Below the pieces are notes generated by a model, which was not told the DNA's origin, searched no databases, and worked only from the letters and a program-made list of their open reading frames with translations. The translations under genes and the position numbers were made by a program. 64,000 nt of DNA from Sclerurus mexicanus (lineage: Eukaryota; Chordata; Aves; Passeriformes; Furnariidae). This document shows positions 12,801-26,128 of this stretch, piece after piece; the first letter of the stretch is position 1; the number at the start of each line of letters is the position of its first letter. The stretch spans positions 385,144-449,143 of the forward strand of contig VWZF01007168.1 of the NCBI GenBank assembly GCA_013396755.1, written 5' to 3'.

Positions 12801-14765
12801 ATAGAACATATATCTCCAAAAAAACCTCACTTTAAAAGAAATGAGGAGACAACACAGTGCTGAAAATTTTATGCCAATATCCTTACAGAATTGCTAAAAG
12901 ATATGCATTTTTATTAATATAAATTTGTGTTACGCCATTACTACTTACTTTTTTTCCTCATAGGTATATGCTAAACCATAATGGAAAACCATCATACAAA
13001 TGCAACTGGAAATTCACTCATCCTTGTGTAAGTAAAGTATTTCATCTGCTGTATGGACACAGGTTCTTTAATTCATGGCACTTCTGGGTTCCATGTTGCA
13101 AAAATGGGCACCAAAATCTGAATATGAAAATTAACTCCTTGTCAAAACAGAGTTACTTTCTTGTTACAGTCTAGAAATCAGGATTTATGGATGCATGCCA
13201 GTGTGCATGAACATCATAGTGTTCCAAAAATCCCATGCATGTCTCTTGATGACACACTGGTTAAGAAGGGATAAAAAAATGTGCCAATACAGTGTCTGTT
13301 TATAAAAAACATCATACAGTTGTATACATTCCCCAATTGTATTTGAAAATGCACTTCTTGGTTGTTGAATTACATCACACAAATAATAAAAATAGTACTT
13401 TAAAATCATCGAAGTTCCACAACCATTTTGACAATCATTTAGTTCATGAATAAGGCACATTTTTCCTTAAACTAATAGAATGTAGGCAATGCCAGTTCAC
13501 AGAAAAGATTATCAGTAAAGTTTAAAAAAAAAAAAAAAGGCTGTCAGGGCACATATTACAGATTGCTTGACAGGCATAGTCCGTTTGACTAATGCATTCA
13601 GAAGATAAAAGAATTAGCCCTGATGACTGAAAACTAAAGACCAACATTTTCCCATCTGTTTGTGCACCATGGGGACTTAAATTCCACCCATCGGGTGGAA
13701 GGCATGGAAAAAGCAAAGAAAATCCCAGTCAGTTCCAGTACTGAACATTTCTGATAACACTGCAGAGATACAGTATGTTTTCAACAATATCTTTCAAAGT
13801 AAAATAAAACTAAGCATACAGTTAGGAAATAAAAAGGTAAAATCTACTAATCTAGAAGTTACTAAATAAAAATATAATGTACACTTCACAAGTTACCACT
13901 ATTTTGATGCCCTAGCACTACAACATTCATGAGGACTGGGGAACATTCTATTAATTCTAAATGCATACAGATTTGTACTTGGATCTTAATCAGTTGGCAA
14001 GTCGTCTTTCACGGTTGTTCCTCATATTCTGAATCCTAGCACACATCATCAAGGTTTCTTGGAATTTAAGGTCTTAATTTCTAAGCTAAATATAGTCTGG
14101 TTTCCTTGACTTAGCTTTGCCTGAAGGAATTATTCTTATTTCCTCTCTTTTCCCACATAAATATCTGAAAACATTCAGAATCATCCAGCTACTTTGACTA
14201 GAAATTGGAAGAATAGAATTATTTTTGTTATATCTATTTCTGTTTCTTTACTTCCATACTTAATTCTGAATTTTTCCAACAACTTCAGCTGATCATTCTT
14301 AACATAATCAAAATCTGTAGCTTAAATGCATGAGCAAATTTTGCCATACAATTTGAAAGAAATTGCTTCATCCTCAATGTGTCTTCTTCACGTGTACTCA
14401 TTGCTGTTTCTAAATCTGCAAGGAAAAAAGCCATAAGAATATTTTTCTCTTGCTCTTATTGGCTAGATGTGAGTTCAGTGATGAGACATTTTAGCTTAGC
14501 CAGAGTGTAGAGCAAATAAGTATATAGAGTTTCTGTTGTGACACTGACTATCATCAACAAGGCTGGACTACGTGCAGAACCTGTTCAAGTTCAGTACAAG
14601 AGATCCCACATAGCTCTGAGTTTAAACATTCAATTTTCCAGTCTCTGCACATAAGCTTTACTCAAACAGAAATTACAGGAACCAATCTTACTCTCAAGAT
14701 ATGCACTTGTCTTAATGTAGATCAATACTTAAATATTCTACCTGACAAAAAGTTGCTATGCATTT

Positions 14766-14789
14766 AAAAAAAAAAAAAAAAAAAAAAAA
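14766..14789. repeat. Poly(A) tract, 24 bases
   Basis: Uninterrupted run of 24 A, the longest homopolymer in the window. There is no recognisable retrocopy upstream and no clear target-site duplication, so it is called only as a simple repeat. Confidence 0.95.
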
Positions 14790-15754
14790 GAAGCATTACA
14801 TTAAAGCTAATGAAGAATTACATATCTGTGATTTTCATCGCCTAAGCCATGCATGACAAAAAAGAAAACAATAGCTGTGTTTCTTTTACACTCTCCTCCT
14901 TTAGGATGGTACCTCTTGGTTCAAGATACATAGTTTTAGTGAGTTTTTGGTCTCAGAAAAGAGACAAAAAGATGAGGCATTAGATTATCAGGAGGGCTCT
15001 AAGAGCATGAAGACACTCCTTTTAGCTTAGTGTGTGAAAAAAAAGCAAAAAGTTTAATTGGAGTAATTATATGAATTGGAGGTACATGTTTGAATTCACA
15101 AAAATAAACTGGGATGTACTTTTAAATCTTTTAATCAAACCATTTTATTTGAAAGCAAGAAAAAAATGAAAAGAAATTTCAGAATATATTTTCTCACTGA
15201 AATTGTATCTTTATATTGAAAGTTGAGGTAGACTAATGAAGTGACAATAAAGGAAATTATAGCAAAATCCACTTGCACGTCTTATATCATGAAGAAAAGT
15301 TCTCTTTGCCTAGAACAACATTCTATTCTATTTTTAAGACATTGCAGCAAAAAATGCAAAAGATCAGAATGAGGTCAACAAAAAGGGTGGTTGAAGTACA
15401 GAAGGAGGGGTATTTGACTTGATAGTGCCAGCTCTCAAATTATTTGGCAAGAAAAGGGAATTAGAAGGGAAACTTCAAAGAGCATTGATGACTAAAGACT
15501 AAAATTTCCCCATCTGCTTCTGCACATGGGACTTGCAAACTTCTCATCAGCAGCAGAGCTTATAGCACAAAATTAAATTATTTGAGCACTGAATGCCTCT
15601 GATAACAGCATAGGAGCACACTTTCTTTTCACTTTTATTTTAATTGTAATCATTAGAAATTATGACAGGCACACAGAAAAATGATCATTCCCTGTCTTAC
15701 AATACTGCAACAAAAGGTCACTTTTTGAAATTATTGCCTTTTAGTTTTAGAACT

Positions 15755-15840
15755 AGAAGGAAATTCTCCTTCACACAGCAGGGAGTGAACCTCTGGAATT
15801 GTGTGTCAAAAAGTCTTTTAATCTGACACCACAGTTAGAG
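15755..15840 (+). mobile_element. Possible old CR1-type LINE 3' fragment
   Basis: The stretch AGAAGGAAATTCTCCTTCAC followed by CAGGGAGTGAACCTCTGGAATT resembles the region upstream of CR1/L3 3' ends, which typically reads as a run of AGGAA..TTCTTC followed by GGTGG..CTCTGGAA. It is short and strongly diverged. Confidence 0.35.
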
Positions 15841-18498
15841 TTAACAGTTACTTTGTAACCATTAAGCAAGCTTATAATTACATAAGGTCAAACAAATCTC
15901 ATATTTCAGGAATTAAAAAGATCACTCCCTCGGGTTAGTATGAACTGTCATTTGTATACATACAGTAAAAATAAACAAAAGCCTGTACTACGTCTCTGAT
16001 ATAAAAAGCAAGAGATTAAACAACTCATAATAAACGATAGCTGCATACAGTGTATAGTTTCTGCAAAGATAAATATATCATTCAAAGAACTAAGAGTACA
16101 GAGATGCTATTTCAACTCAGTTAATTTGCTTTTTTGTTATGAGACAGATTCATTGTGTTGATTGATAACAGCAACATGTACCCAAGTGTATCAGGAAGGG
16201 ACTGTACAGCAGCTTCATCTGCACTCAGGATGATGCTCCTTGATGGTTAGTAATTAAATATAGATACTCTACAAACAAGTAATTGGGTCAAATACCAGAT
16301 CTATTTAGTAAGTTTAGTATGCCAGTCATCTTAATACAAAACTGGCTTCTCAGAACAGCAGTGTACCATTAGAGAACTCACCAGACAAGCAGATAACCCT
16401 ATTATTTCCCTCCACTTGGGTAACGACTGAAGTGCAGTAGACATCAAAATGTTCCACCCATAGAAAGTAGTAAATTGCTGTGTGGGACTGTAGCAAGTTA
16501 CTCCCTAATATAACTATGGGGGAAAGACATATTCCATGACAGATTTTGTCTTTGTTTATATGAAAAGACATACATACGCTTATAAATCCTAGCAATAAAA
16601 CTATAACTACAGCTGACATATACATATTAACCAAACACAAGACTCCAGGTTTACTTGCATATATTGCTATCAATGGATCAATGCATATATTGGAAAAATG
16701 ACAAAATTTTACACAAAATTGTAACAAATACTTTAAAGACGTAATGCTATGACATCCACCAAGGATTTATCTGGGAGCTTTTATCAGACAAATCTTTTTA
16801 CTGTGTTTTAAAAATGTGCAATATATCATAGTTTCTAATGAGTCTCATTTGAAATTAAGGCAAGTCTGATTTGATAAACTTTGATTTCAAACCACTGAAG
16901 ATGCAGTTTTTACATAGAAATAATGTAAAAGGCTAGTTTTCCCCTGTGCTTTCATAAGCCAGCTTTTATACATTTTTTATACATTTGCCAACATCTTTTT
17001 AACCTTTCATTCTTGCAGACAGCAACCACGTTGCTCAAGCTCATTATCCAAACAACAAAAAACCCCAAACCTATATCCAACTTTTCACTATTTTTCAGTT
17101 CCTGGCTTTAACTCCTCTTCTTCATTATGATTCCAGTCTCATTATCTTACATTGTTTTACACTGGATTGCATTACCTACTTTTTCCACACATAGTCTACA
17201 CCAATTATTCCACATTTGGAAAGTCAATGCTTTTTCTCCACCTTTCTTATTTGAACTGAAAAGTCTTCAAACACATGTGCAAACATGAGTCTTTTAATGA
17301 CCTTCATGTCACCTCCTTTATTATGTCCACTAACCCTGCACAGTTATAATTTACCTAAGCCATCTGCTTTCAATATGTAAGCCAGTTTTTCCTGCAGCAG
17401 TTTTATTTTCAATGACTTTACACATCAATCTTCACGGTGGCATAACAAGATAAGTTGCCCTTGAAGTTTTGATAAATTATATCAGTGCTCTGTTTTCCCC
17501 TACTACCTCACTCAGAAATTCAAGAATTCATGGAAATTCATTTGATGTTGTTTTTATTTGTTTGGGGGTTTTTCACAGTTTCATGCTCCCAAGCCCCTCT
17601 AAACTATGCATTACAAAGTATGCCATAGTGATACTTCATTCCAGTGTTTCTGAAATGAAAACACACAGCTGCATAAGACTGAGAATGGAGGGTGTTCATT
17701 TGAGTGGCTTTGGTTTTTTTGTTTGTAGTTTTTTTGGGTTTTTAAGTATTATGGGACAGCTCTTATCCAAATAAATTATAGGGTATAAATTTACCTGAAA
17801 AAATATCCTTCCCTTTTCTTTTTTTCCTTTTTTTTCTTTTCAGAAGACAGCAGTCAACAAGATTCTTCTAAAGTCTGGGAATCACATCTACCATCTTTGT
17901 CATAGTTCTGTTTTACTATAAATTTAGAGATGTTGCAAGGTTCAGTGAATTTCAGTGAGATATTAATTTTTCCTAGGCTGAAGGGTTATAGCAAGAGATT
18001 TCAAAAGACAAGATGCATCTTTCTGGCTTATGGTTGTTGTGAATAACATGATTAATTATGGAAAGAAGGTACAAGAAAGAAGGAATCGGAGCAATTTCAT
18101 CCATGTTGAACATTTCATAGTTTTAAGGAGTACCTAAATAGAAGGGCAAATGCAACCCTTCCCTGCCGCTGACGGGGTGGGGTGACAAAGTTCTCAGCAG
18201 GTAAATGTCCCCATGAGAGGAAATACAGTATATTTATATCCTGCTCCACGAGGTCTAACATCAGTGGTGCAGTGAAAATCATTACAAACAAGCTGTTTAA
18301 GCCACTAAGCTGAAAAAAAGATCTATTTTCTTGTAGATCTCCCTTTTCTAGACTTATCAGGGACAACAATATACATTTTCTAGTAGATTTACAGCTGGTT
18401 GACCTTCATGCTCAATTGATAGCAATGCTTCAGTTAGAACAGACATACATTACACAATACTAATCTTGGTCTTTCACAGCTCAGGCTCTTGTTCTAAT

Positions 18499-18506
18499 CA
18501 CTAGAC
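18499..18506. repeat. Target-site duplication, left copy
   Basis: CACTAGAC, paired with CACTAGAT at 20830-20837 (7 of 8 identical; the difference is C versus T). The 8-base length is typical of hAT insertions. Confidence 0.6.
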
Positions 18507-20829
18507 CCGTGACCTCCAAAGTGTTCTTATCATGAACCCCATCAGTAAAAAGCTTTTGAGCATGCACCTCCAATAAATGCATACTTGCTTATAAATTATG
18601 TGTGTATCACTGTACCAATATATTATGTATGTTACAAAATATCTGAAAAAACAGAATTTTAAAAAGATGAGATAAAGATGTAATCAAGAATATACTAAAA
18701 TAATTTTATTTTATTCATTATTGGTACAAACAATGTTACCATACTATTATCATTATTTTTATTAATACTATTTTCAATTAGAACAGTGGGTTTGAATATA
18801 TTTCATTATTTTTTAACATTTGGGTTAAAGTTTTAACTTTATGATACAGTGATTCAGGGTCTGGTTCTAAGTTCAACTTACTTCAATATTTGGTGTTAAA
18901 ATCTGTCATAGCTGGAAAAGATAGCTCACAAAAATATATAGATCTAAATGGAAGAAGTGTTGGTCATAATTATTGAATTATACTAATTTTTCAATTCCAT
19001 ATACCAGCTAAACACATGTTTTTATTGAAATTTGGCTAGGAAATTTTCATCTTCCCTGATGTCAGGGACTTGGTCTCGCCAACTAATGAGGTGATGCATT
19101 TTTATGTTTAACAAATGGGTTAAGAAATTTTTTTAAAATATTAGGAAATTCTGTTTCCAAGGGTTTTTTTATGTACAAATACGAGAGTATTTATAGCTGA
19201 CATGCATAATTTTCAGCAACAAAATCGTACAGCAATGGAAAAGTTTCAAAACCCCTCTTTTCAAAATGTTCTCCTCACATTGTTTCTTTTGAAAAGCAGT
19301 TACTTTCCTACTCATTGTTAGACCATCATTTACTTTGAAAGTGCTGATCAAGTATGCTTATTTTTTTCCAAAAATATCTGCTAGATAGCAAAATACTGCC
19401 CATGACTTTTCATCACAGAAAATGTCAGCAATTTGGGCATCTTTGTTTTTTTGTAAAAGAAAAATGTGGAACAGAACAACTCTTTCAAGCACTTTGCCCC
19501 AAGACAACCAGTGACCCTCAGTGCAGTACAAAAGAATTTCACAGTCACCCCCCATCTTGTTAAAAAGTATTGTAAAGATTCTACTATTTAAAAGTCTTGT
19601 TTTTATAAAACTAAACAAACTAATGAGATCCTATAGCACTTTGTGTATTTCTGGGGCCCATGTCCTGGCTGTGATAGGAAGTTGGGTACAGCTTGCCTAT
19701 GATTCAGTGAGTGAATTTCAGTTGCAGTGCCAGGTCTGTAACCTTACCCCCTGAAACCTTTCTTACTCCAGTCAGAGTAGCTGCTCCACCAATGGCTACA
19801 CTTGCATAGTTTCCCCATAAAACATTGCTTTTATTAAAGTTATTTACTCTTGAGATTATATCTCCCTTGGCACATCTTTCTTTTAGTGATGCGTTCACAA
19901 TAAAGCAGTTCTTCATGTATTTCATTACTGAAACAGAATCTTGCAAATACCATAAGCTGAGACAAGGACATGTTAGAAACGCCTGTACTTCCAGCCAACT
20001 GCATAGCAAACCTCCCAAACTGTGCAATGTGTTCTAACACTGATTTCTTCAAACTCCAGTGAGTTTTTCTACAGGCTTTTCAACTGTATTTGCTGACAAA
20101 GGAGTGCATTTTAGAGTTCGCCACCAAGTTGTTTTCCATGTATTATTTCAGCTGTTTTTCCTGCAGCAGGATGAACAAGTATGTCCCCAACAGCATGTGG
20201 CTTTTTGTCTTATGCTATTAAGAAGCCTTAAAAGAGGCTTCTGAAGATTTAAAATTAAGTGAAATTTTGTAAAATTACATATTGCTTGAGTATTGCTTGC
20301 TTATAACCATCTCTGATTAAATTTGATTGGATCAGCACCTTGTAATGATGAAGAGTTCATACTAGGACTAGGAGAGGCTCTGCCATTTTTCTGTTCATTT
20401 GTGCTGTCATTATTAACCTTATTACCTTCAATCTGTGATTTCTTTGCAGGATTTTTTTAAATCTAATTGTCCAGCTAGAGAGGGTTAGTTTAGTTACAAC
20501 CACATAATATAATCCATAAATCCACATAACCAGGCATACACAAACTGCAATTCATCACAATGCACTGCAAGTGGCACAAGCGAGAGCATCGCTGTCAACA
20601 CCTCTGCAATGTGGAGCAGCCCTTCCCTCAGGAGACCTTGCCTACTGTTCAAAACACAGAACCCTCTGACCTATGGATGGAGTGCCAGCATCAATAAGTA
20701 TATTAAGTATTAGTAAAGCTTAATTTCTTCCTTATATTAAAATAAATTAAATAAAAATAGAAATTCTAATAATCCTAATGAATCATTCTGTGCACCTCTT
20801 GGGGTGTGCATCCACTTTGAAGACTGTGG
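18507..20829 (-). mobile_element. Complete relic of a hAT DNA transposon (about 2.3 kb)
   Basis: The element has both ends. The left end begins CCGTGACCTCCAAAGTG; the reverse complement of the right end begins CCACAGTCTTCAAAGTG. These match at 11 of 17 positions and all six mismatches are transitions. Immediately outside lie CACTAGAC (18499-18506) and CACTAGAT (20830-20837), a 7-of-8 match, as expected for the 8-base target duplication of hAT elements. Inside, the minus strand carries a broken transposase related to the ZBED5/SCAND3/FAM200 group of hAT-derived proteins, in the right order from N to C terminus. The insert is inside a MYO16 intron in the same orientation as the host gene. Age cannot be dated from one copy, but the peptide remains readable over most of its length. 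Confidence 0.75.
18838..20440 (-). pseudogene. Broken hAT transposase (ZBED5/SCAND3-like)
   Basis: Pieces in different frames on the minus strand follow the order of a hAT transposase. Near 20222-20250 SSEASFKAS precedes stops. At 19840-20052 a frame carries IAQFGRFAMQLAGST and LSQLMVFARF, the first RNase H-like block. At 19704-19850, after a frameshift, WGNYASVAIGGAATLTG is the second block. At 19358-19618 LNSRIFTILFNKMG and later HWLSWGKVLERV and ADIFCDEKSW continue the domain. At 19020-19110 there is a weak DIREDENFLAKF piece. At 18838-18930 CELSFPAMTDFNTKY then a stop and SKLNLEPDP match the C-terminal hAT dimerisation region. The aspartates usual in the first block (LDESTD-like) and the second (DGA-like) read as LAGSTG and GGA, so catalytic residues are gone as well as the frame. 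Family placement is by eye. Confidence 0.75.
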
Positions 20830-20837
20830 CACTAGAT
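20830..20837. repeat. Target-site duplication, right copy
   Basis: CACTAGAT, directly outside the right terminal inverted repeat of the hAT element; see the left copy at 18499-18506. Confidence 0.6.
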
Positions 20838-23800
20838 CTCAAAAATTCAAATTTTCTCATTTCCAAATATTTATTATATTTCTATAGTTCCTGGCAAAAC
20901 CTGAAAGCCAGTAAGAATGTAGAACTCAACAGGAACACCTAAATAATTTCAAGCAAATATCACTAAAAGATTGCCTTATAGTACTTTTATTTCTTTTTTG
21001 TAATTATTCCCCTGATTAATCAAGCTCCTGTGCTGCCATATTTCTCATATGCTGGCCTTCTCATACCCGTTATTGAGGTAATATTCAGGTTTATGAACCA
21101 GTCTGCAGTTTCTCTTATAAATAATGGTGAGGCATACAATTAATTACAGATCTAAATGGCATTCTCAACTTACTACCAATGACTCTACATCTAGCTTTTT
21201 TTTTTGCCTTGGGGCTTCTTTTCTTGAAGCACTTTTTTCCCCCTCTAGATTTCATACTACTTGCCCATTATGTATTTTCTTTTCCAACACCTGAAAACCA
21301 CATTAAAATCAAACAAGCAAAAATATTTCAAATGCTTGGAAAACACTATTTGCATGGTAGTTAATATGTCTAACTTCTCTTTTTGAAATATCTTCTTCTG
21401 TGAACTTTTCTCCTGTCTTTTTTTGGACTACAGAAATTTAGCATAATCTGGCAGGCATCAAATAACAACACATTACTTGCTGTTGTTCATAATATTATGT
21501 TTTTAATATCCTCCACATGTTACTTTATTGTTTTAAGAACACAGTCAGAATAACTATAAATACACAGCCCTCTGAACAGATGTCATGTGGGAATATAATA
21601 CTGGAATGGATCTCCTGAAGCATCACTTTGGTAATGCAGGTAAACACGTAACATATAATCTCATCCAAAACTTTAAGATCAATTTTAAAGCCAATTAGGG
21701 TTTGTTGGTTTTTGGGTTTTTTTGTTCCCTATTACTCCTGTATGGAATGCTATTTTCCAATATATGCCTCCTAACATTAAGAAAACATAGGTTAATTTCT
21801 GTCTTATGTTTATTGCTGGATGTTTTTGTAATCATTTGCCTTCATCTCAGTAATTTCAGGCTTTAAAAGCTCTTTTTACCTCTTCTATCTTCATATATAT
21901 TACAGAATTTTTTACAATCTATTTTGGATTTTTTTTTTAAAGTTAAACATATTTTTATGCCTTTCTCATAAGATAGGCTTTCTATTCCCCTGCTTACCCC
22001 TGCAGTTTTCCTTGGCCTAATTTAGCATTCCTGAACATGGCCGTATATAGTTTACTGCAGGCTGTCATTCCTTGTACAGTGGCAACAACACTCTTCCCTT
22101 CTCTTGGGAACATCTTCATTCTGACAAATCCAAGAATCTCTTTTCCCCACCTGCTGTTACATGTTTGTATCATACAATTGTCTTAAAATTGACTAAAGCT
22201 CTGAGGTCTTTTTCCTTTCTTCCAACTGATTGTTCCTGAACATATCACAGTCTGTCACTCAGTGCATGACCTTGTACTTTTGTACACTTAAATTTCAATC
22301 CATGTTTATTACGGAAGTCTTCAAAGATACCCTATTATTTCAGCATGACGTTATAATCCTCACCCCAACTGACAGGGCACCACTTTGTCTTCGGCATATT
22401 TCATTATCATACCCCTATTTTTCCTCACAAGGTTATAATTTAAAACTCTAAATAAAATAACATTGTAGGACCAATCCTAAGGAAACCATAGTAAGTCCTG
22501 GGCCCACAGTTTCTCTCTTAACAACTAGGCTGTTATCTTGTTCTTAACTACCAAGCAGCTTTTCACTTCTGTAATTTAGCTAACAGTTTTCCTCATATTC
22601 CCTAGCTACTCCAAAGAGTGACTCACAGAATAATTATACCAGTGATTCAAGCAGAGGCTATTTGGCATAAAGAATGAATTTCACTTTCTACAAACATCCC
22701 CCAGTGGTAGAACATCCCCCCCAGACCATCTTCTTCACAGCATAAAACTATGTTTACTGAAGATCAAAAGCCAGATGTTGATTTTCACTATAGTATCATT
22801 CCTTCATCTTTCTCTGGGGATGAAGAGAATTACAGTGAAACTGATCCAAAATTCACCACTTTTGTGCACGCAGTCTATCTCTCGGCATACTTTTCCTGAC
22901 CTGCTCCAACCACAACTGAGAGTGTTCTTTTCCCCAACAGGTCTCTTTTTTACCTCCAGGAAATTTTATTTCTAGAAATGCTGTGATGCTAAGAACTCCA
23001 AACTATACTCCAAATTATACAGATGTGCTGCTTACTAGCTCTGCTCTACGTCCTAAATTTCATCCCCAATCCCAAATGTTTTCCACCTGGAAGGAGGGAG
23101 GCAGAGAGGGAGAGAGTGGGTGTATGCACAATTTCTAGCCATTGCATAAGTATTGAGAGACTTTTCAGGTTTATTTTCTGTGACTACTTCTGATGTGAAA
23201 AGGCTTTGATTCAACCTGTGATTTAGCATTCTTCATACTGTGAACTGCAGATTCTATTTCACTGGTTATTTCTCCTGTCAATGGAAGTTTCCAATGCTAT
23301 TTCTTTTCTCTTCAGATTATCCTAATTTCTTTACTAGGCTATCAATTTTGCTATATCCAGTTAGGCTCCTGTTCTTATCTCTCCTTAGATCACCTTTCGT
23401 GCTACATCTCTAGGTGGCTTCATCCCTTTTTCCCAGTCTTTAAGGAGAAAGACTAATATTAATTTCTACAGTTTTCCCCAAGTGTTGCCATCTGGAGTTC
23501 AGCAACTCATTAATAGGTATCACCTAGATTAGTTCATTAGTAGCCTTCTCATAGGTTATTTCTATTTTAGCTCAGTCAGCAATAATGAAAGGCTATAACC
23601 CAGCAGTACACATTCTCTGGAAGCTCCCTCATGGACTTAGCACACATCCTCTTCAAATTGCAGGTGCATTCAAATAGAAACCCACAGCTTTTGCAGAAAA
23701 ACCCCTTCTACTTAAAGTTCACACAACTACCAAATATTGATAACTGCCTCTAGAAAGAGAGAAGAATAATTTTTCTTTCAGGCCACATAGTCCTTTATAC

Positions 23801-25856
23801 TATAAACTGTTACCCTTTGTTTCCTTCTGACCTCTAACTCCCCTCATTCTCTCCCCTTCCCTTCTTCCTCTCATACTGATTCAAAGGAGGAAGTCATACT
23901 GAGCAAGATTGAGTGGGAGGGCAGAATTGCCTCCTCTGAGGAAGCAGTTCTTCATTCAGCTATAACTGTTTCCAAAACTATGAACTATAAAGATCTTTCA
24001 TTAAGTTCTAAAGATAATGGCATTTTGATCATTCTTCTCTGCTTGCTACAATAGTCTGATGCGGTGGAAAGAACAAGGGCAAAATAACTATATAACTGCT
24101 GTCTGATTCCATGACTTCAGATACGTGCCACACCAACTGTATGGGGAAGTGGAAAAGAGAGTTACAGCCCATAAAGTCTTCTTTTCTACTCCCACTGGTA
24201 AATCTGTTCCTGTAATTTTTTTCCAGTAAAAATACATCCGAATTTTGAAAAGGGATTTTACACCAAAATCAAAAGTGAATTACACAGTGGATAGTATTAT
24301 ATACCTAACTGACACTGCTTATGTGCTGTTGGTGACTGTAAATCTAATTAATGATTCTATAACTCCCCTTTGCACACTGCTAGGTACGTATTTTCCTAAG
24401 TTCTTAAAAAGGAGGGAGCAAAAACATAGTCTCAAATAATTTTTTTTTTAATTTTAGTTTTAGCCCTCTATGTCAGATTTGCATTTTGTGCTTCAGTTCT
24501 AGGTTCCAAAAAGCAAATGATGAAACATATTTAATTAGTTGGCAGATAGTAGGCACATTTGCTTTTCCTGGTAAGGTCAATAAAAAGAATGTCTTTCTAC
24601 TACCCGATTTTCTTTCATGCAAAAATTCCTGAGGATGTAGCACTGTTCTCTGTCATTCTAGTTAATTAACTGCCATGTTTATTACCGTAATGCCCTCAGG
24701 TCTATAAAAGAATAAATAAAGAATAAATCTCTACTGTGCAACATGCTGTACAAACACTAAAATATTGTCTCCACCTTCCCAGATTCATTTGACCAGATCT
24801 GTATTGAAGATGGTGAAAGTGCAACATTCATGTTGCCCGCTAAAAGGTGTCTCCTTATGATAGTAAAATAAGTGAAGTACACAATAAAAACACATTCTCA
24901 CCTGCTTTCTTCTTCTCTGTTGCTCTCAACCTCAGGTCAGTCAACATCAAAAGATTTCATGATTCTTTGGAGTGGGGAGAAGGGAAAAGATCCATCCCCA
25001 AAACCAAAATCAAAGATACATCAAAAAGGAAAACTAGTACCTATCAACTTGTAATGCATGAGCCAAACTGTACAGCTCAATGATGATCACCTGTGTCATA
25101 AACAGCAAGTCATAAAGAAACCTGCAGTTTGTAACACAGCCATAGTTATCTTCAGACAAAGAACTAAACATGGGAGCTCAGTATGTTTGTGAATCTTTTA
25201 ATAAGTACCTAAACACTATGTTTCAAAAATTGAGAGAACAGTGAGTCAGGATCCAACTAAATCTATCACAAAATTACAGAGACTTGAATCAGAATTTAAC
25301 CTGTCATATTTTTTCCATTTAATTTTCCAATGCTTTGGGGTGAAGGAAGAGAGGAGGAGGTGGGGCAGCTGAAAAGCTTGACTTCCTCTGCCTTTTTAAT
25401 GATCCAGTACTTTTTCTCTAGAGCACAGAATTAATGATATTAAATAATGCAGTCTGACTGAGCAAAAATTAAAAAGAAAACATAAGGTTCTACAAAGTGA
25501 TATTTTTATCTATATACCTTACTGCCTGAGCAGCCAACGATAATATACAAAACTGCAACAGCATCAATGTTCACTCCACCAAAAGTGTGCAGGTTCTGGC
25601 TGGGATTGAGGTAATTCTTTTCATAGTAGGCAATACGTGGCTTCAGTTTGGACTTGTGCTGAAAACAGTGTTGATAACACAGGGAGGATTTAGCTATTGC
25701 TGAGCAGCATCTAAACAGTGCCAAGGCCTTTTCTGCCTCTCACCCCACCAGCAACAGGGCTGGGAGTGCACAAGGAACTACCAGGGGACACAGCTGGGAC
25801 ATCTGTCTCCAACTGACCAGAGGGCTATCCAGCACCATATGGTGTCATGCTCAGCA

Positions 25857-25862
25857 TATAAA
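25857..25862 (+). promoter_or_regulatory. TATA box of the solo LTR
   Basis: TATAAA following CATGCTCAGCA, in the position where bird LTRs of this family carry their TATA box. Whether it still drives antisense transcription in the MYO16 intron cannot be told from sequence. Confidence 0.55.
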
Positions 25863-26055
25863 GCTGGGGAAGAGGGAGGAAGGGGGTTGCTCAGAGTGAT
25901 GGCGTTTGTCTTCCTAAGTCACTCTTACATGTGATGGAGCCCAGCTTCCCTGAAGATGGCTGGACACCTGCCTGCTCATAGGATCTGGTGAATAGACTTC
26001 TTCCTTTGCTTTCCTTATTTGTGTAGCCTTTGCTTTATGTATCTTTATCTTTATG

Positions 26056-26128
26056 TGTCTTTATCTCAACTCACAAGTTTTCTCTTTTAAACTGTCTTTA
26101 TCTCAATGCTTGCGTTTTCTTCCTTACA
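26056..26128 (+). repeat. 37-base imperfect tandem duplication within the LTR
   Basis: TGTCTTTATCTCAA occurs at 26056 and again at 26093, each followed by a related stretch ending in a T/C-rich GTTTTCT segment. The second copy corresponds to the usual LTR sequence; the first looks like an added copy. Confidence 0.6.

Noticed and set aside
14766..14789. Poly(A) tract as the tail of a processed pseudogene
   Set aside because: No gene-like sequence precedes it on either strand and no direct repeats flank it.
18440..18506. CTTGTTCTAATCACTAGACC resembles a fragment of an old tetrapod SINE
   Set aside because: The match is too short, and its last bases serve as the target site of the hAT insertion; it was left uncalled.
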